Under the pieces are notes generated by a model. That model did not search any database. It was not told where the DNA came from and saw nothing but the letters and a program-made list of their open reading frames with translations. A program made the translations under genes and the position numbers. This document shows positions 55,591 to 64,000 of a stretch of DNA of 64,000 nucleotides, one piece after another. Source of the stretch: Marinospirillum alkaliphilum DSM 21637 (GTDB lineage Bacteria > Pseudomonadota > Gammaproteobacteria > Pseudomonadales > Halomonadaceae). The stretch lies in assembly GCF_900119735.1 (NCBI RefSeq), contig NZ_FPJW01000002.1, positions 310,001 to 374,000 on the forward strand, written 5' to 3'. Numbering within the stretch: the first letter of the stretch is position 1; each line of letters begins with the position of its first letter.

Positions 55591-55619
55591 TTGCACGACT
55601 GCCGGTGAAGGAGTAAAAT
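55591..55619 (+). promoter_or_regulatory. Promoter of the rpsU-dnaG-rpoD operon
   Basis: TTGCAC (55591-55596) and TAAAAT (55614-55619) with a 17 bp spacer, followed by a pyrimidine-rich start region. A start near 55626 would give a leader of about 50 bases before rpsU. Confidence 0.75.
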
Positions 55620-55675
55620 TCCCGCCTTGCTGTACCCCTAAACTACTACCCAACCCTTTAAGGACGGTGATTTTA

Positions 55676-55891
55676 ATGCCTGCAGTTAAAGTCAAAGACA
55701 ACGAGCCGTTTGACGTCGCCCTGCGTCGCTTCAAGCGTTCCTGCGAAAAAGCCGGTGTTCTGGCTGACGTACGTCGTCGTGAGTTTTACGAAAAACCCAC
55801 CGCAGAGCGTAAGCGTAAGAAAGCAGCGGCTGTCAAACGTCATCAGAAAAAACTTCAGCGCGAACAGCGTCGTTTCGAGCGCCTGTATTAA
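55676..55891 (+). CDS. rpsU: 30S ribosomal protein S21
   Basis: The 71-residue length and the strongly basic composition match bS21. [20 protein letters not shown] and the basic tail with [16 protein letters not shown] are the family pattern. The ATG at 55676 has AAGGACGG at a good distance; an upstream in-frame codon adds three residues and is less likely. First gene of the macromolecular synthesis operon rpsU-dnaG-rpoD. Confidence 0.98.
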   Translation: MPAVKVKDNEPFDVALRRFKRSCEKAGVLADVRRREFYEKPTAERKRKKAAAVKRHQKKLQREQRRFERLY

Positions 55892-55948
55892 TCAGGTGCC
55901 GAAAGGCAAGTTTGCATTGAAGTTGTCTTGACGCAAGGCAACCTCTGG

Positions 55949-55988
55949 GCGAGTCAACAATTTCGGTTGTGGCTCGCTTTTCTTTTTT
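55949..55988 (+). terminator. Terminator between rpsU and dnaG
   Basis: Arms around GCGAGTCAACA and TTGTGGCTCGC (55949-55977) pair with one wobble and a small bulge, followed by TTTTCTTTTTT. E. coli has a terminator at the same place, which lowers dnaG relative to rpsU, so the function is probably the same. Confidence 0.8.
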
Positions 55989-55990
55989 AA

Positions 55991-56038
55991 GGAACCTCTG
56001 ATTAACGTGATGAGCGCAATAGTTAATCAAAGGATTCC
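55991..56038. repeat. 48 bp palindrome related to the MITE-like ends
   Basis: GGAACCTCTGATTAAC (55991-56006) and GTTAATCAAAGGATTCC (56022-56038) pair almost fully, with one bulge and one mismatch, around a 15-base loop. The left arm is nearly identical to the end of the element at 55412. It directly follows the rpsU terminator and lies about 30 bases before dnaG. Confidence 0.7.
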
Positions 56039-56067
56039 TGAGTGCTGCGTTTAAACAGGGTTCTCAC

Positions 56068-57921
56068 ATGGCTGGACGCATTCCCCAACACTTCATCGAT
56101 GAATTGCTGGCCCGTACGGACCTGGCAGAAGTGATTGGCTCCCGGCTGACTCTGAAAAAAACCGGCAAGAACTTCTCAGGCCTTTGTCCCTTCCACAACG
56201 AAAAATCCCCCTCGTTCAGTGTTAATCCTGACAAGCAGTTTTATTACTGTTTCGGCTGTGGTGCCAGTGGCAATGCGCTGACCTTTCTGATGGAGCACGA
56301 CCACCAGGAGTTTGTTGAGGCAGTGGAAACCCTGGCGCGCATGCAGGGTATGCAGGTGCCGCGTGAAGAGGGTGGTCATTCCGGGCGCAGCGAGCAGCAA
56401 CGCCAGCAGCAGAAGGTCGAAGCGGATCTGCGCCAGCATTGCATGGAGCTGGCCAGTCGCTTTTATCAGGACTACATGCAGCAGCCGGGTGGGCAGGCGG
56501 GGTTGAACTATTTTCGGCAGTTGCGGGGGCTGAGTGATGCCACGCTGGAATCTTTTGCGTTGGGTGTGGCTCCCGATGCCTGGGATGCCCTGAAAAACCA
56601 CCTGTTACAGGCAGGTGTGTCCGAGGCTTTGCAGTTGGAGCTGGGTTTGCTGGTGCAGAAGGAAGAAACCGGCCGGGTTTATGACCGTTTTCGGAATCGG
56701 GTGGTGTTTCCGATTCGCAATATCAAAGGCCAGACCATCGGTTTTGGTGGTCGAGTGCTGGATGACAGCAAACCCAAATACCTCAACTCGCCGGAAACAC
56801 CGCTGTTCCATAAGGGGCAGGAACTTTACGGTCTTTATGAGGCGCGGCGTCAACCGGGTCGGCTGGACCGCATTCTGGTGGTTGAAGGTTACATGGATGT
56901 GGTGGCACTGGCACAGCAGGGCATTCACTGGGCGGTGGCCACGCTGGGGACGGCAACCAGTGAAGAGCATCTGCGGCGTATTTTTCGGCTGGTTAATGAA
57001 GTAGTGTTTTGTTTTGACGGTGATGCTGCCGGTTCTCAGGCTGCGGTCAGGGCATTGCAGACGGTGTTGCCGCTGATGACGGATGGACGCCATGCCCGCT
57101 TCCTGTTTCTGCCGCAGGGCGAAGATCCGGATACGCTGGTGCGCAAAGAAGGCGCTGGCTTGTTTGAACAGCGGGTCGGACAGGCACTGCCGCTGGCTGA
57201 ATACCTGTTGCGTTACCTGCAGCAGGGGCTGGATCTTGATCTGCTGGATGACCAGGCACGAATGGCCACTGCTGCCCGGCCACTGTTACAGGCTTTACCG
57301 GTGGGTTTGCTGAAACGGCGCATCATCACACAGGTCTGTCGACTGAGCGGTTTGACTGAAAATGATTTACTGGGTTCACCCGGAGGGCAGGCCCAGGGGC
57401 GTGTTGCTGAGCAATCGGTACCGGCTGCCGGTGCTTCGGCAACATTTCGCCAGGTCGCAGCGCCTGAGGTGAACCGGTCAGCGGCCACTGCTGGCATGAC
57501 ATTGCCACCCCAGGAGCGCCTGTTGCGTTTGCTGGTGCGGTATCCGCGATTGATTGCCCAGGTGCCTGAAAAACTGGCGGGCTTGCTGGAAGAAGAAAGC
57601 CTGCTGGCGCGCCTGCTTGATTATTTGTTACGCAGCCCTGATATCACGCCTCAGGTGTTACTGGCCTACTGGGCAGGAACGCCAGAAGGTGAGGCTTTGG
57701 CTGAGAGAGCACAGCAGGCATTGGAGCTGAATCAGGATGCAGCAGCCACTGAAGTGTGTGCGCTGGCCAGGCATTTGCTGGAGCAGCAGGAAGCATCCGT
57801 TGTTGAGGCGCGATACCAGGCCTTGCTGGAAGCTTCGCGGCAAGGCCAGTTGTCGCCACAAGAGCACCAGGAGTTGTGGCAACTGGTGCAAAGCAAGCAT
57901 CACAAATCAAACGGTAAATAG
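56068..57921 (+). CDS. dnaG: DNA primase DnaG
   Basis: A 617-residue primase that lays RNA primers at replication forks. The zinc-binding domain has C40, H43, C61 and C64 (LCPFHNEKSPSF, YYCFGCGASGN). The Toprim core carries ILVVEGYMDVVAL and VFCFDGDAAGSQAA. A DnaB-binding C-terminal domain follows a low-complexity linker near residue 440. AGGG precedes the ATG. Second gene of rpsU-dnaG-rpoD, reached by read-through of the upstream terminator. Confidence 0.97.
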   Translation: MAGRIPQHFIDELLARTDLAEVIGSRLTLKKTGKNFSGLCPFHNEKSPSFSVNPDKQFYYCFGCGASGNALTFLMEHDHQEFVEAVETLARMQGMQVPREEGGHSGRSEQQRQQQKVEADLRQHCMELASRFYQDYMQQPGGQAGLNYFRQLRGLSDATLESFALGVAPDAWDALKNHLLQAGVSEALQLELGLLVQKEETGRVYDRFRNRVVFPIRNIKGQTIGFGGRVLDDSKPKYLNSPETPLFHKGQELYGLYEARRQPGRLDRILVVEGYMDVVALAQQGIHWAVATLGTATSEEHLRRIFRLVNEVVFCFDGDAAGSQAAVRALQTVLPLMTDGRHARFLFLPQGEDPDTLVRKEGAGLFEQRVGQALPLAEYLLRYLQQGLDLDLLDDQARMATAARPLLQALPVGLLKRRIITQVCRLSGLTENDLLGSPGGQAQGRVAEQSVPAAGASATFRQVAAPEVNRSAATAGMTLPPQERLLRLLVRYPRLIAQVPEKLAGLLEEESLLARLLDYLLRSPDITPQVLLAYWAGTPEGEALAERAQQALELNQDAAATEVCALARHLLEQQEASVVEARYQALLEASRQGQLSPQEHQELWQLVQSKHHKSNGK

Positions 57922-57947
57922 ACGGTTAAGTGCGGTTGTGCTAAAAT
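57919..57947 (+). promoter_or_regulatory. Possible rpoD-proximal promoter
   Basis: TAGACG (57919-57924, four of six) and TAAAAT (57942-57947) with a 17 bp spacer, at the very end of dnaG. A small hairpin, GGGCTG / CAGCCC (57963-57982), lies in the resulting leader of rpoD. Confidence 0.5.
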
Positions 57948-58025
57948 TCCGCGCTTGTCATTGGGCTGTAGTTCATCAGCCCTTTACCATATCCAAGTTT
58001 CTTGCATAGCTGAGATAGGGGTTCT

Positions 58026-59900
58026 ATGTCCGGGAACGCGCAGCAGCAGTCTCGCCTGAAAGAATTGATTGCACGCGGTAAGGAGCAGGGTTACCTGACC
58101 TACGCGGAAGTCAACGATCATCTGCCGGAAGAAATTTCCGACCCGGATCAGGTCGAAGACATCATTCGTATGATTAACGATATGGGCATCCCCGTCAGTG
58201 AGGAAGCCCCGGACATGGAAACCCTGCTGATGACCGACGGCGACTCCGCCGACGACTCAGTGGCAGAGGAAGCCGTGGCTGCACTGGCCGCTGTGGAAAG
58301 CGATGCCGGTCGAACCACTGACCCGGTGCGCATGTACATGCGTGAAATGGGTACCGTGGAGCTGCTGACTCGTGAAGGTGAAATCGTCATTGCCAAGCGC
58401 ATTGAAGAAGGCATCCGCGAAGTGATGGCAGCCCTTGCCTATTTGCCTGGTTCAGTGGAAAGCATTGTCAGCGCCTATGATCAGGTGGTGGAAGCAGAAA
58501 GCGGCCGTCTGACCGATGTCTTTGCCGGCTTTATTGATCCGGTGGAAGAGCTGCCACCAGAAACAGAGGATGCAGAACTGCCAGACCAGCCTGCAGGCAA
58601 TAAAGCGGGTGGCAAGGATATTGACGACGAAGATGACGAGGAAGAAACGGAGTCATCAGGTGAAGATGATGAAGACGCCGCCGTCAGTGGTCCTGATCCT
58701 GAAGAAGCGCGTATCCGTTTCACTGCCTTGCGCGAGCAGCTTGAAAAAGCGCGCAGCACAATGGCTAAACATGGCTTCCGCGACAAGCGGACCCAAAAAG
58801 AGCTGGAGCTGCTTGGTGAACTTTTTGCGCCATTTAAACTCTCCAACAAGCACTATGAGCGTCTGGTCGGTGACGTACGCAATGCTGTAACCGATATTCG
58901 TGACCAGGAAAAACAGATCATGAAGCTGTGTGTTGGCAAGGCAAAAATGCCCCGCACCGACTTTATTGGTAGCTTTCCGGGACGTGAAACAGATCTGGAA
59001 TGGATTGACGAGCTGATTGCCCGTGATGATGAAATCGGCAAGAAGCTGCGCATGTACCGCTTGGACATTCAGCGTGGTCAGAAGCGTATCCGTTCTTATG
59101 AAGAAAAGTATCAACTCAGTGTTGGTGATCTGAAAGAGGTTAACCGTCGTTTGTCGATTGGTGAAGCCAAGAGTCGTCGCGCCAAGAAGGAAATGGTCGA
59201 AGCCAACCTGCGACTGGTGATCTCCATCGCCAAAAAGTATACCAACCGTGGTCTGCAATTCCTGGATCTGATCCAGGAAGGCAACATCGGTCTGATGAAA
59301 GCGGTCGACAAGTTTGAGTTTCGTCGTGGTTACAAGTTTTCGACCTACGCCACCTGGTGGATACGTCAGGCCATCACTCGCTCGATTGCTGACCAGGCGC
59401 GCACCATCCGTATTCCTGTGCACATGATTGAAACCATCAACAAGATCAATCGTGTACAGCGTCAGATGCTGCAGGAAATGGGTCGTGAACCCAGCCCAGA
59501 AGAGCTGGGCGAGCGTCTGGATATGCCGGAAGACAAGGTACGCAAGGTGCTGAAGATTGCCAAGGAGCCCATCTCGATGGAAACTCCGATCGGTGATGAT
59601 GAAGACTCGCACCTGGGCGACTTCATCGAGGATACCAATCAGGAATCCCCGATTGACTCAGCCACCGGTGAAGGTCTGGTTGAAGCCACGCGCTCGGTTC
59701 TGGCGGGCTTGACTGCACGTGAATCCAAGGTGCTGCGCATGCGTTTTGGCATCGACATGAATACCGACCACACGCTGGAAGAAGTTGGTAAACAGTTTGA
59801 TGTAACACGCGAGCGTATTCGTCAGATTGAGGCCAAGGCGCTGCGTAAACTGCGTCATCCGTCTCGTTGTGACGCCCTGCGTTCCTTCCTTGACGATTGA
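58026..59900 (+). CDS. rpoD: RNA polymerase primary sigma factor RpoD (sigma-70)
   Basis: A 624-residue housekeeping sigma factor. Region 1.1 is at the N-terminus ([20 protein letters not shown]). A highly acidic spacer (about 195-220) lies in the non-conserved region. Region 2 holds the core and -10 contacts ([19 protein letters not shown] and [13 protein letters not shown]). Regions 3 and 4 end in the -35 recognition helix, [23 protein letters not shown] precedes the ATG. Third gene of the rpsU-dnaG-rpoD operon, with a likely extra promoter just upstream. Confidence 0.99.
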   Translation: MSGNAQQQSRLKELIARGKEQGYLTYAEVNDHLPEEISDPDQVEDIIRMINDMGIPVSEEAPDMETLLMTDGDSADDSVAEEAVAALAAVESDAGRTTDPVRMYMREMGTVELLTREGEIVIAKRIEEGIREVMAALAYLPGSVESIVSAYDQVVEAESGRLTDVFAGFIDPVEELPPETEDAELPDQPAGNKAGGKDIDDEDDEEETESSGEDDEDAAVSGPDPEEARIRFTALREQLEKARSTMAKHGFRDKRTQKELELLGELFAPFKLSNKHYERLVGDVRNAVTDIRDQEKQIMKLCVGKAKMPRTDFIGSFPGRETDLEWIDELIARDDEIGKKLRMYRLDIQRGQKRIRSYEEKYQLSVGDLKEVNRRLSIGEAKSRRAKKEMVEANLRLVISIAKKYTNRGLQFLDLIQEGNIGLMKAVDKFEFRRGYKFSTYATWWIRQAITRSIADQARTIRIPVHMIETINKINRVQRQMLQEMGREPSPEELGERLDMPEDKVRKVLKIAKEPISMETPIGDDEDSHLGDFIEDTNQESPIDSATGEGLVEATRSVLAGLTARESKVLRMRFGIDMNTDHTLEEVGKQFDVTRERIRQIEAKALRKLRHPSRCDALRSFLDD

Positions 59901-59911
59901 TCTGTGTTTGA

Positions 59912-59943
59912 CCAGAAAGCCTTGATTCATCAAGGCTTTCTGG
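59912..59943 (+). terminator. Terminator of rpoD
   Basis: A perfect 14 bp stem with a TTCA loop (arms 59912-59925 and 59930-59943), 11 bases after the rpoD stop. There is no T run after it, but the stem is T-rich on the descending arm. The promoter of the next tRNA begins inside it. Confidence 0.7.
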
Positions 59944-59949
59944 TATGAT
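59922..59949 (+). promoter_or_regulatory. Promoter of the CAU tRNA, inside the rpoD terminator
   Basis: TTGATT (59922-59927) lies in the terminator stem and loop, and TATGAT (59944-59949) directly follows the stem; spacer 16 bp. A start near 59956 is eight bases before the tRNA. Confidence 0.55.
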
Positions 59950-59963
59950 CAATGGCGCTTTCA

Positions 59964-60039
59964 GGGCCTATAGCTCAATGGTTAGAGCAGAGGACTCATA
60001 ATCCTTTGGTTGCAGGTTCGAGTCCTGCTGGGCCCACCA
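59964..60039 (+). tRNA. tRNA with CAU anticodon, probably tRNA-Ile2
   Basis: A 76-base cloverleaf with acceptor arms GGGCCTA / TGGGCCC, T loop TTCGAGT and encoded CCA. The anticodon loop CTCATAA gives CAT. The surrounding bases (GACTCATAATC) and overall form resemble E. coli ileX, the isoleucine tRNA whose C34 is changed to lysidine by TilS, more than elongator tRNA-Met. The identity should be treated as probable, not certain. Confidence 0.8.
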
Positions 60040-60068
60040 GCAAAAGACAGAAAACTCAGTTAGTTATG

Positions 60069-60090
60069 GCACCCTCGAGGTGCTTTTTTT
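60069..60090 (+). terminator. Terminator after the CAU tRNA
   Basis: Stem GCACC / GGTGC with loop CTCGA and seven T. It ends the tRNA transcript. The roughly 100 bases between it and the tex stop codon hold no further feature that I can support. Confidence 0.88.
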
Positions 60091-60189
60091 ATGCCCAGCT
60101 TTTACTGGTGTAAAAAAGCATCAACGCAGGGAAGCTGCCGGCAATCCCTTGCCGAAAGATAGGCCCAGTTCAATGGGCTTGATGGTGTG

Positions 60190-62538
60190 TCAGGCTTTTT
60201 GTTTTTTCTTCTGGGCGGCCATCAGCAGATCACCCAAGGTGTTGCCTTTGATGGCAGTCTGCTGCTGGTTATGCCGTTGGGTTGAACGTGCCTGGCCGCC
60301 GCCTGCTGCTGTTTTGCTGCCAGCCTGATTGCTGCGCCCGCTGGCACTTTCACCAGGTTGGTCACTCATTCTGCAGGTCAGAGCAATGCGGCGGCGCTCC
60401 AGATCCACTTCCAGTACCTTGACCTTGACGATGTCGCCAGCCTTCACCACGTCGCGTGGATCCTTGACGAAGGTGTCGGACAGTGCAGAGATGTGTACCA
60501 GGCCATCCTGGTGCACGCCGATGTCCACAAAGGCACCGAAGTTGGCTACGTTGGTAACCACCCCTTCCAGTATCATGCCGGGTTTCAGGTCTTTGATGTC
60601 TTCCACGCCTTCCAGGAACTCTGCGGCCTTGAATTCAGGGCGGGGGTCGCGTCCGGGTTTGTCCAGTTCCTTCAGAATATCGGTGATGGTCGGCACACCA
60701 AAACGTTCATCCGTGAAATCAGCCGGTTTCAGGCTTTTCAGGAAGCTGCTGTCACCAATCAGGCTGGCGACATCACGTTGATGGGCCTGAGCAATACGCT
60801 CTACCAGCGGATAGGCTTCGGGGTGAACGGCTGAGGCATCCAGTGGGTTCTTGCCGTCGTTAATGCGCAGAAAACCGGCGCATTGTTCATAAGCCTTGGG
60901 CCCCAGGCGTTTGACATCCAGCAGCTGTTTGCGCTCGATGAAGGCACCGTGTTCATCACGCCAGGCAACAATGTTTTCTGCCAGGGTGGTGTTCAGGCCG
61001 GAGGTACGGGCCAGCAGAGGGGCTGACGCCGTGTTCAGATTCACCCCCACACCATTGACACAATCCTCAATCACGGCATCCAGTGAGCGGGCCAGTTGCA
61101 TCTGGGAAACGTCATGCTGGTACTGACCAACACCAATGGATTTGGGTTCGATTTTCACTAGCTCAGCCAGCGGATCCTGCAAGCGACGGGCAATGGAGAC
61201 AGCACCGCGAATGGTGACATCCAGGTCCGGGAATTCACGTGCAGCAAATTCAGACGCAGAATAAACCGAAGCGCCGGCTTCGTTGACCATCACCTTGCTG
61301 ATTTTCAGGGTGTTGGGTGCGGTGCTGAACTTCTTGATCAGTTCACCGGCCAGCTTGTCGGTTTCCCGGCTGGCGGTGCCGTTACCGATGGCAATCAACT
61401 CCACTCGGTGTTTCTGGCACAGTGCAGCCAGTACCGCCAGCGATTCATCCCAGCGATGCTGGGGAGCATGGGGGTAGATGGTGGCATGGTCCACCACCTT
61501 GCCGGTGGCATCCACCACAGCAACCTTGCAACCGGTGCGGATGCCGGGATCCAGCCCCAGTGTTGACCGTGCTCCAGCCGGTGCTGCCAGTAACAGGTCC
61601 TTCAGGTTATGAGCAAACACCTGAATGGCTGCCTCTTCTGCCATTTCACGCAGGCGAGTCAGCAGCTCGGTTTCAAGGCGAGTGTAGAGCTTCACCTTCC
61701 AGGTCCAGCGTACCGTATCGGCCAGCCAGCGGTCTGCTGCACGCCCGGCATCCCGGATGCCAAACTGCTCAGCAATCACGGCTTCGGCCGGATGGGATTT
61801 CATCTCCTCTTCACCGGGCAGGCGAATGGTCAGCGTCAGGAAGCCTTCATTACGGCCCCGAAACATGGCCAGCGCACGATGTGACGGTGTGGATTTCAGG
61901 GGTTCATCATGCTCAAAATAATCACGGAACTTGGCACCGGTTTCTTCCTGACCGAGCATCACCCGGCTGCTCAGCAGGCCATCACTCCACAGTGAATCGC
62001 GCAGACGGCCGGACAGCTCGGCATCTTCAGAAAAACGCTCCATCAGGATCTGGCGGGCACCATCCAGCACGGCTTTTTCATCGGCAAAACCAGCTTCAGC
62101 ATTGATGTAAGCGGTTGCTTCACTTTCCGGCTGCAATTGGGGATTCTGCAGCAGGGCATCAGCCAGCGGTTCAATGCCTGCTTCCCGGGCAATCTGAGCC
62201 TTGGTACGGCGTTTGGGTTTGTAAGGCAGATAAAGGTCTTCCAGTCGCTGCTTGGTATCTGCCTGCAGCAACTGGGCTTTCAGCTCATCTGTGAGTTTGC
62301 CCTGTTCTTCCACAGAGGCCAGTACCGCAGTGCGACGCTCCTCCAGTTCACGCAGGTAACGCAGGCGTTCATCCAGATGACGCAACTGAGTATCATCCAG
62401 ACCACCGGTGACTTCCTTACGGTAACGGGAAATGAATGGCACCGTGGCCCCTTCATCCAGCAACTCAATGGTGGCAGCCACCTGAATTTCACGGACATTC
62501 AGTTCATCAGCAAGACGCCGGGCAATGGAAGGCAGCAT
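60190..62538 (-). CDS. tex: RNA-binding transcription accessory protein Tex
   Basis: A 782-residue protein, about the usual Tex length. It has an N-terminal helical part ([20 protein letters not shown] near residue 28), a YqgF/RuvC-like domain ([17 protein letters not shown] near 326), helix-hairpin-helix units ([15 protein letters not shown]) and a C-terminal S1 RNA-binding domain (about 650-720). The tail after the S1 domain is Ser/Gly/Gln-rich, then basic (AAQKKKQKA). Tex aids transcription and stress tolerance. It lies downstream of fliT on the minus strand but is probably independently transcribed. Confidence 0.95.
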   Translation of the reverse strand: MLPSIARRLADELNVREIQVAATIELLDEGATVPFISRYRKEVTGGLDDTQLRHLDERLRYLRELEERRTAVLASVEEQGKLTDELKAQLLQADTKQRLEDLYLPYKPKRRTKAQIAREAGIEPLADALLQNPQLQPESEATAYINAEAGFADEKAVLDGARQILMERFSEDAELSGRLRDSLWSDGLLSSRVMLGQEETGAKFRDYFEHDEPLKSTPSHRALAMFRGRNEGFLTLTIRLPGEEEMKSHPAEAVIAEQFGIRDAGRAADRWLADTVRWTWKVKLYTRLETELLTRLREMAEEAAIQVFAHNLKDLLLAAPAGARSTLGLDPGIRTGCKVAVVDATGKVVDHATIYPHAPQHRWDESLAVLAALCQKHRVELIAIGNGTASRETDKLAGELIKKFSTAPNTLKISKVMVNEAGASVYSASEFAAREFPDLDVTIRGAVSIARRLQDPLAELVKIEPKSIGVGQYQHDVSQMQLARSLDAVIEDCVNGVGVNLNTASAPLLARTSGLNTTLAENIVAWRDEHGAFIERKQLLDVKRLGPKAYEQCAGFLRINDGKNPLDASAVHPEAYPLVERIAQAHQRDVASLIGDSSFLKSLKPADFTDERFGVPTITDILKELDKPGRDPRPEFKAAEFLEGVEDIKDLKPGMILEGVVTNVANFGAFVDIGVHQDGLVHISALSDTFVKDPRDVVKAGDIVKVKVLEVDLERRRIALTCRMSDQPGESASGRSNQAGSKTAAGGGQARSTQRHNQQQTAIKGNTLGDLLMAAQKKKQKA

Positions 62539-62658
62539 GAGAATCCTTTTCAGAAATATTCAGATGAAAACAAGACCCGGATAGCGGGTGAAAACGGACT
62601 GGACTATAACAAAAAGCTGGATGGATGAACAGTTTTCTGGTGTTGAGAAAGATGCAGG

Positions 62659-63024
62659 TCAGCGGGAAAACTGGCTTTTGGCCTTGCCATAAGCATTGAC
62701 TGCTTTGCGGTTATGCTGATTGTCAGCGCGGAGTTTGTGCAGGGTGTCACGCATTTCACTGGATGCTTGCTGCAGCTTCTCATTCAACTCATCCAGCTCC
62801 TGCAGACTGGCCAGTTGCTGTGCGACTTCCGACTCGGTCCAGGGTTGACTGAAGACTTGCCTGACCAGCTGCTCACGAATACTTGCCAGCTTTTCTGTTT
62901 TATCAGCATTTTCAGCATCCGCATCGGCCATCTTACTGATTTCTTCCAGCAGCAGGCGAGAAGCCTTCAGTGCCTGCTCCAGCGCATCCTGGCGGCTGAG
63001 CTGGTCGATGGGTTTGCTGCTCAT
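62659..63024 (-). CDS. fliT: Probable flagellar chaperone FliT
   Basis: A 121-residue, almost wholly helical small protein with no membrane part. The sequence is weakly conserved, as expected for FliT-type chaperones, and the call rests mainly on position: it overlaps fliS by four bases (ATGA). FliT binds the filament cap FliD and, in enterics, the FlhDC regulator. Its residue pattern, such as LEQALKASRLLLEEISKMA near 16-34 and RADNQHNRKAVNAYG near 99-113, is compatible with the family. Other export chaperones are possible. Confidence 0.6.
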   Translation of the reverse strand: MSSKPIDQLSRQDALEQALKASRLLLEEISKMADADAENADKTEKLASIREQLVRQVFSQPWTESEVAQQLASLQELDELNEKLQQASSEMRDTLHKLRADNQHNRKAVNAYGKAKSQFSR

Positions 63025-63518
63025 GGCTTGGGCGCTTCCTGCTGGGCCTTGGCGGCCTGTTCTTTCTGGAACTGAGCCAGGTCTTCACGAAATTTACGAG
63101 CCTCGGGGGCGGCTTCTTCCCAGGCTTCCTTGATAGGCGTTAGCAGGTTGATCACTTCAACAACCAATGATGTATCGCTCGCAGCCTTTGCTTTGCCCAG
63201 TTGGCGGCCACAGTATTCATAGAGGTTGTCCAGATTGGCAGAAAACTCAGCATCGATGTCATGGCGCAGGGTGACACGCAGTTCGTTGATGCCAGCCTGC
63301 GCCTTGCTGAGCCATTTGTTCTTGGAAAGGTCGTCCTTGCGCTCAATGGCACGGATACCATCATTCATGTGAGCAATGATGGCGGTATAAAGCATCAGCG
63401 TCAGCTTGTGTGCATCTGCTTCCTGAACCTCGGTTTCCAGATGACGATTGTTGTTCACCTGGGAGGCCCAGGCGGCAGCCGACTTTTTCATCTGATAGGG
63501 CGTCATGCGACGAACCAT
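63021..63518 (-). CDS. fliS: Flagellin export chaperone FliS
   Basis: A 165-residue helical protein. The FliS pattern is clear: EVQEADAHKLTLMLYTAIIA (about 29-48), then WLSKAQAGINELRVTL and NLDNLYEYCGRQL, ending in an Ala/Lys/Gln-rich tail longer than usual. It binds the flagellin C-terminus and stops early polymerisation. GGAGAG precedes the ATG. It lies directly downstream of the flagellin gene; fliD and flaG, often in between, are not here. Confidence 0.88.
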   Translation of the reverse strand: MVRRMTPYQMKKSAAAWASQVNNNRHLETEVQEADAHKLTLMLYTAIIAHMNDGIRAIERKDDLSKNKWLSKAQAGINELRVTLRHDIDAEFSANLDNLYEYCGRQLGKAKAASDTSLVVEVINLLTPIKEAWEEAAPEARKFREDLAQFQKEQAAKAQQEAPKP

Positions 63519-63608
63519 TTTTTCTCTCCGATTTTCAGCTTGTTGATGTCTGATGCATGAGGGCAGGAATTAAATCAGTTGGCTGTAAGTTTAGGGTAAG
63601 CAGCCCGG

Positions 63609-63637
63609 AAAAAAAAGTGGCGCGGAATTCCGCGCCA
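63609..63637 (-). terminator. Flagellin gene terminator
   Basis: A perfect 8 bp stem TGGCGCGG / CCGCGCCA with an AATT loop, followed on the minus strand by eight T within nine bases. It ends the strongly expressed flagellin message before fliS. Confidence 0.92.
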
Positions 63638-63665
63638 TCTTTTGTATCGAGCAAGGTATACAGGA

Positions 63666-64000
63666 TTAAAGCAGTCCAAGAATAACCTGGCTGGACTGGT
63701 TGGCCTGCGATAAAGAGGCAATACCGGCCTGCTGCAATACTTGCTGTTTGGCAAGGTTGGATGTTTCAACTGCAAAGTCAGCATCCTGAATACGGCTACG
63801 CGCTGCGGTCAGGTTTTCTGCGTAGATATTATTGCCAGAAATGACGGCTTCAAAGCGGTTCATCACCGCACCGAAGGTTGCACGCATTTCTGAAATCTTG
63901 TCAATTGCATCCCGGGTTAGTGTTATTGCCTGCTGTGCCGCAGTTTGCGTGGAAATATCAATGGCACCGCCAGTCATGAAACCAGCGCTGATAATAGACT
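63666..64000 (-). CDS. Flagellin, C-terminal part (cut by window edge)
   Basis: The reading frame is open to the right edge, and about 110 C-terminal residues are visible. They form the helical D1/D0 region: GAVMNRFEAVISGNNIYAEN, then AARSRIQDADFAVETSNLAK and QQAGIASLSQANQSSQVILGLL (listed by position, last 22 residues). This is unmistakable flagellin. A strong terminator follows, and then fliS-fliT. The N-terminus, length and copy number cannot be seen here. Confidence 0.96.
   Translation of the reverse strand, partial: SIISAGFMTGGAIDISTQTAAQQAITLTRDAIDKISEMRATFGAVMNRFEAVISGNNIYAENLTAARSRIQDADFAVETSNLAKQQVLQQAGIASLSQANQSSQVILGLL

Noticed and set aside
58656-59612. Long open frame antisense to rpoD
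   Set aside because: A shadow of rpoD codon use; the sense strand is unmistakable sigma-70.

Overview
This window is a 64 kb piece of a gammaproteobacterial chromosome, almost entirely core genes. Local gene orders match those known from Pseudomonas and its marine relatives: fnr/apt/hemN beside the cbb3 oxidase genes, rpe-gph-trpE, lptD divergent from amgK-murU, and tsaD / rpsU-dnaG-rpoD. A Vibrio-type FlgP/FlgT pair (H-ring of a sheathed or sodium-driven polar flagellum) and a sodium:solute symporter suggest a motile marine or alkaliphilic member of the Oceanospirillales. The genus is not provable from the sequence. I see no prophage, no CRISPR array, no rRNA operon and no complete transposon.

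Layout. 1-3.7 kb: end of a large sodium:solute symporter, a small membrane protein, a cNMP/CBS/nucleotidyltransferase signalling protein and a DEDDh exonuclease. 3.7-7.1 kb: polysaccharide deacetylase, DnaJ-related protein, ttcA, apt. 7.1-18.3 kb: the microaerobic respiration block on the minus strand. It holds the oxygen sensor Fnr, anaerobic haem synthesis (hemN), assembly factors ccoGHIS with a COG2836 membrane protein, and the oxidase operon ccoNOQP. A good FNR/Anr box lies in front of ccoN. 18.8-19.2 kb: four tRNA genes in the order Val-Asp-Asp-Val. 19.3-26.8 kb: fadH with a candidate fatty-acid-regulator operator, gshA, a SapC-like protein, a CBS protein, a lipoamide-dehydrogenase-like enzyme and an EamA transporter.

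26.9-36.5 kb: a plus-strand run of outer-membrane protein, nadK, metallophosphoesterase, rhomboid protease, DUF1315, DUF2797, tamA and tamB, mostly with overlapping or closely spaced ends. 36.5-43.3 kb: rpe-gph-trpE, a DUF3530 protein, and amgK-murU-djlA (cell-wall recycling plus a membrane J protein). 43.4-50.3 kb: lptD-surA-pdxA-rsmA-apaH-glpE, with apaG missing from its usual place. 50.4-52.2 kb: flgP-flgT. 52.4-55.4 kb: cca (without its usual HD domain) and tsaD-folB-folK. 55.4-60.0 kb: rpsU-dnaG-rpoD with internal terminator, followed by a tRNA with a CAU anticodon. 60.2-64 kb: tex, fliT, fliS and the C-terminal part of a flagellin running off the edge.

The most unusual non-coding structure is a pair of related inverted-repeat elements flanking rpsU. 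One is a roughly 140 bp MITE-like palindrome squeezed between tsaD and the rpsU promoter. The other is a 48 bp palindrome made of the same terminal sequences, between the rpsU terminator and dnaG. Other structures worth a look are a perfect 12 bp hairpin between flgP and flgT, a tRNA promoter whose -35 element lies inside the rpoD terminator, and a duplicated acidic motif in the DUF3530 protein. I did not find a convincing new multi-gene system. The best candidate for unexplained linked function is the symporter / small membrane protein / cNMP-CBS-nucleotidyltransferase / exonuclease cluster at the left edge.
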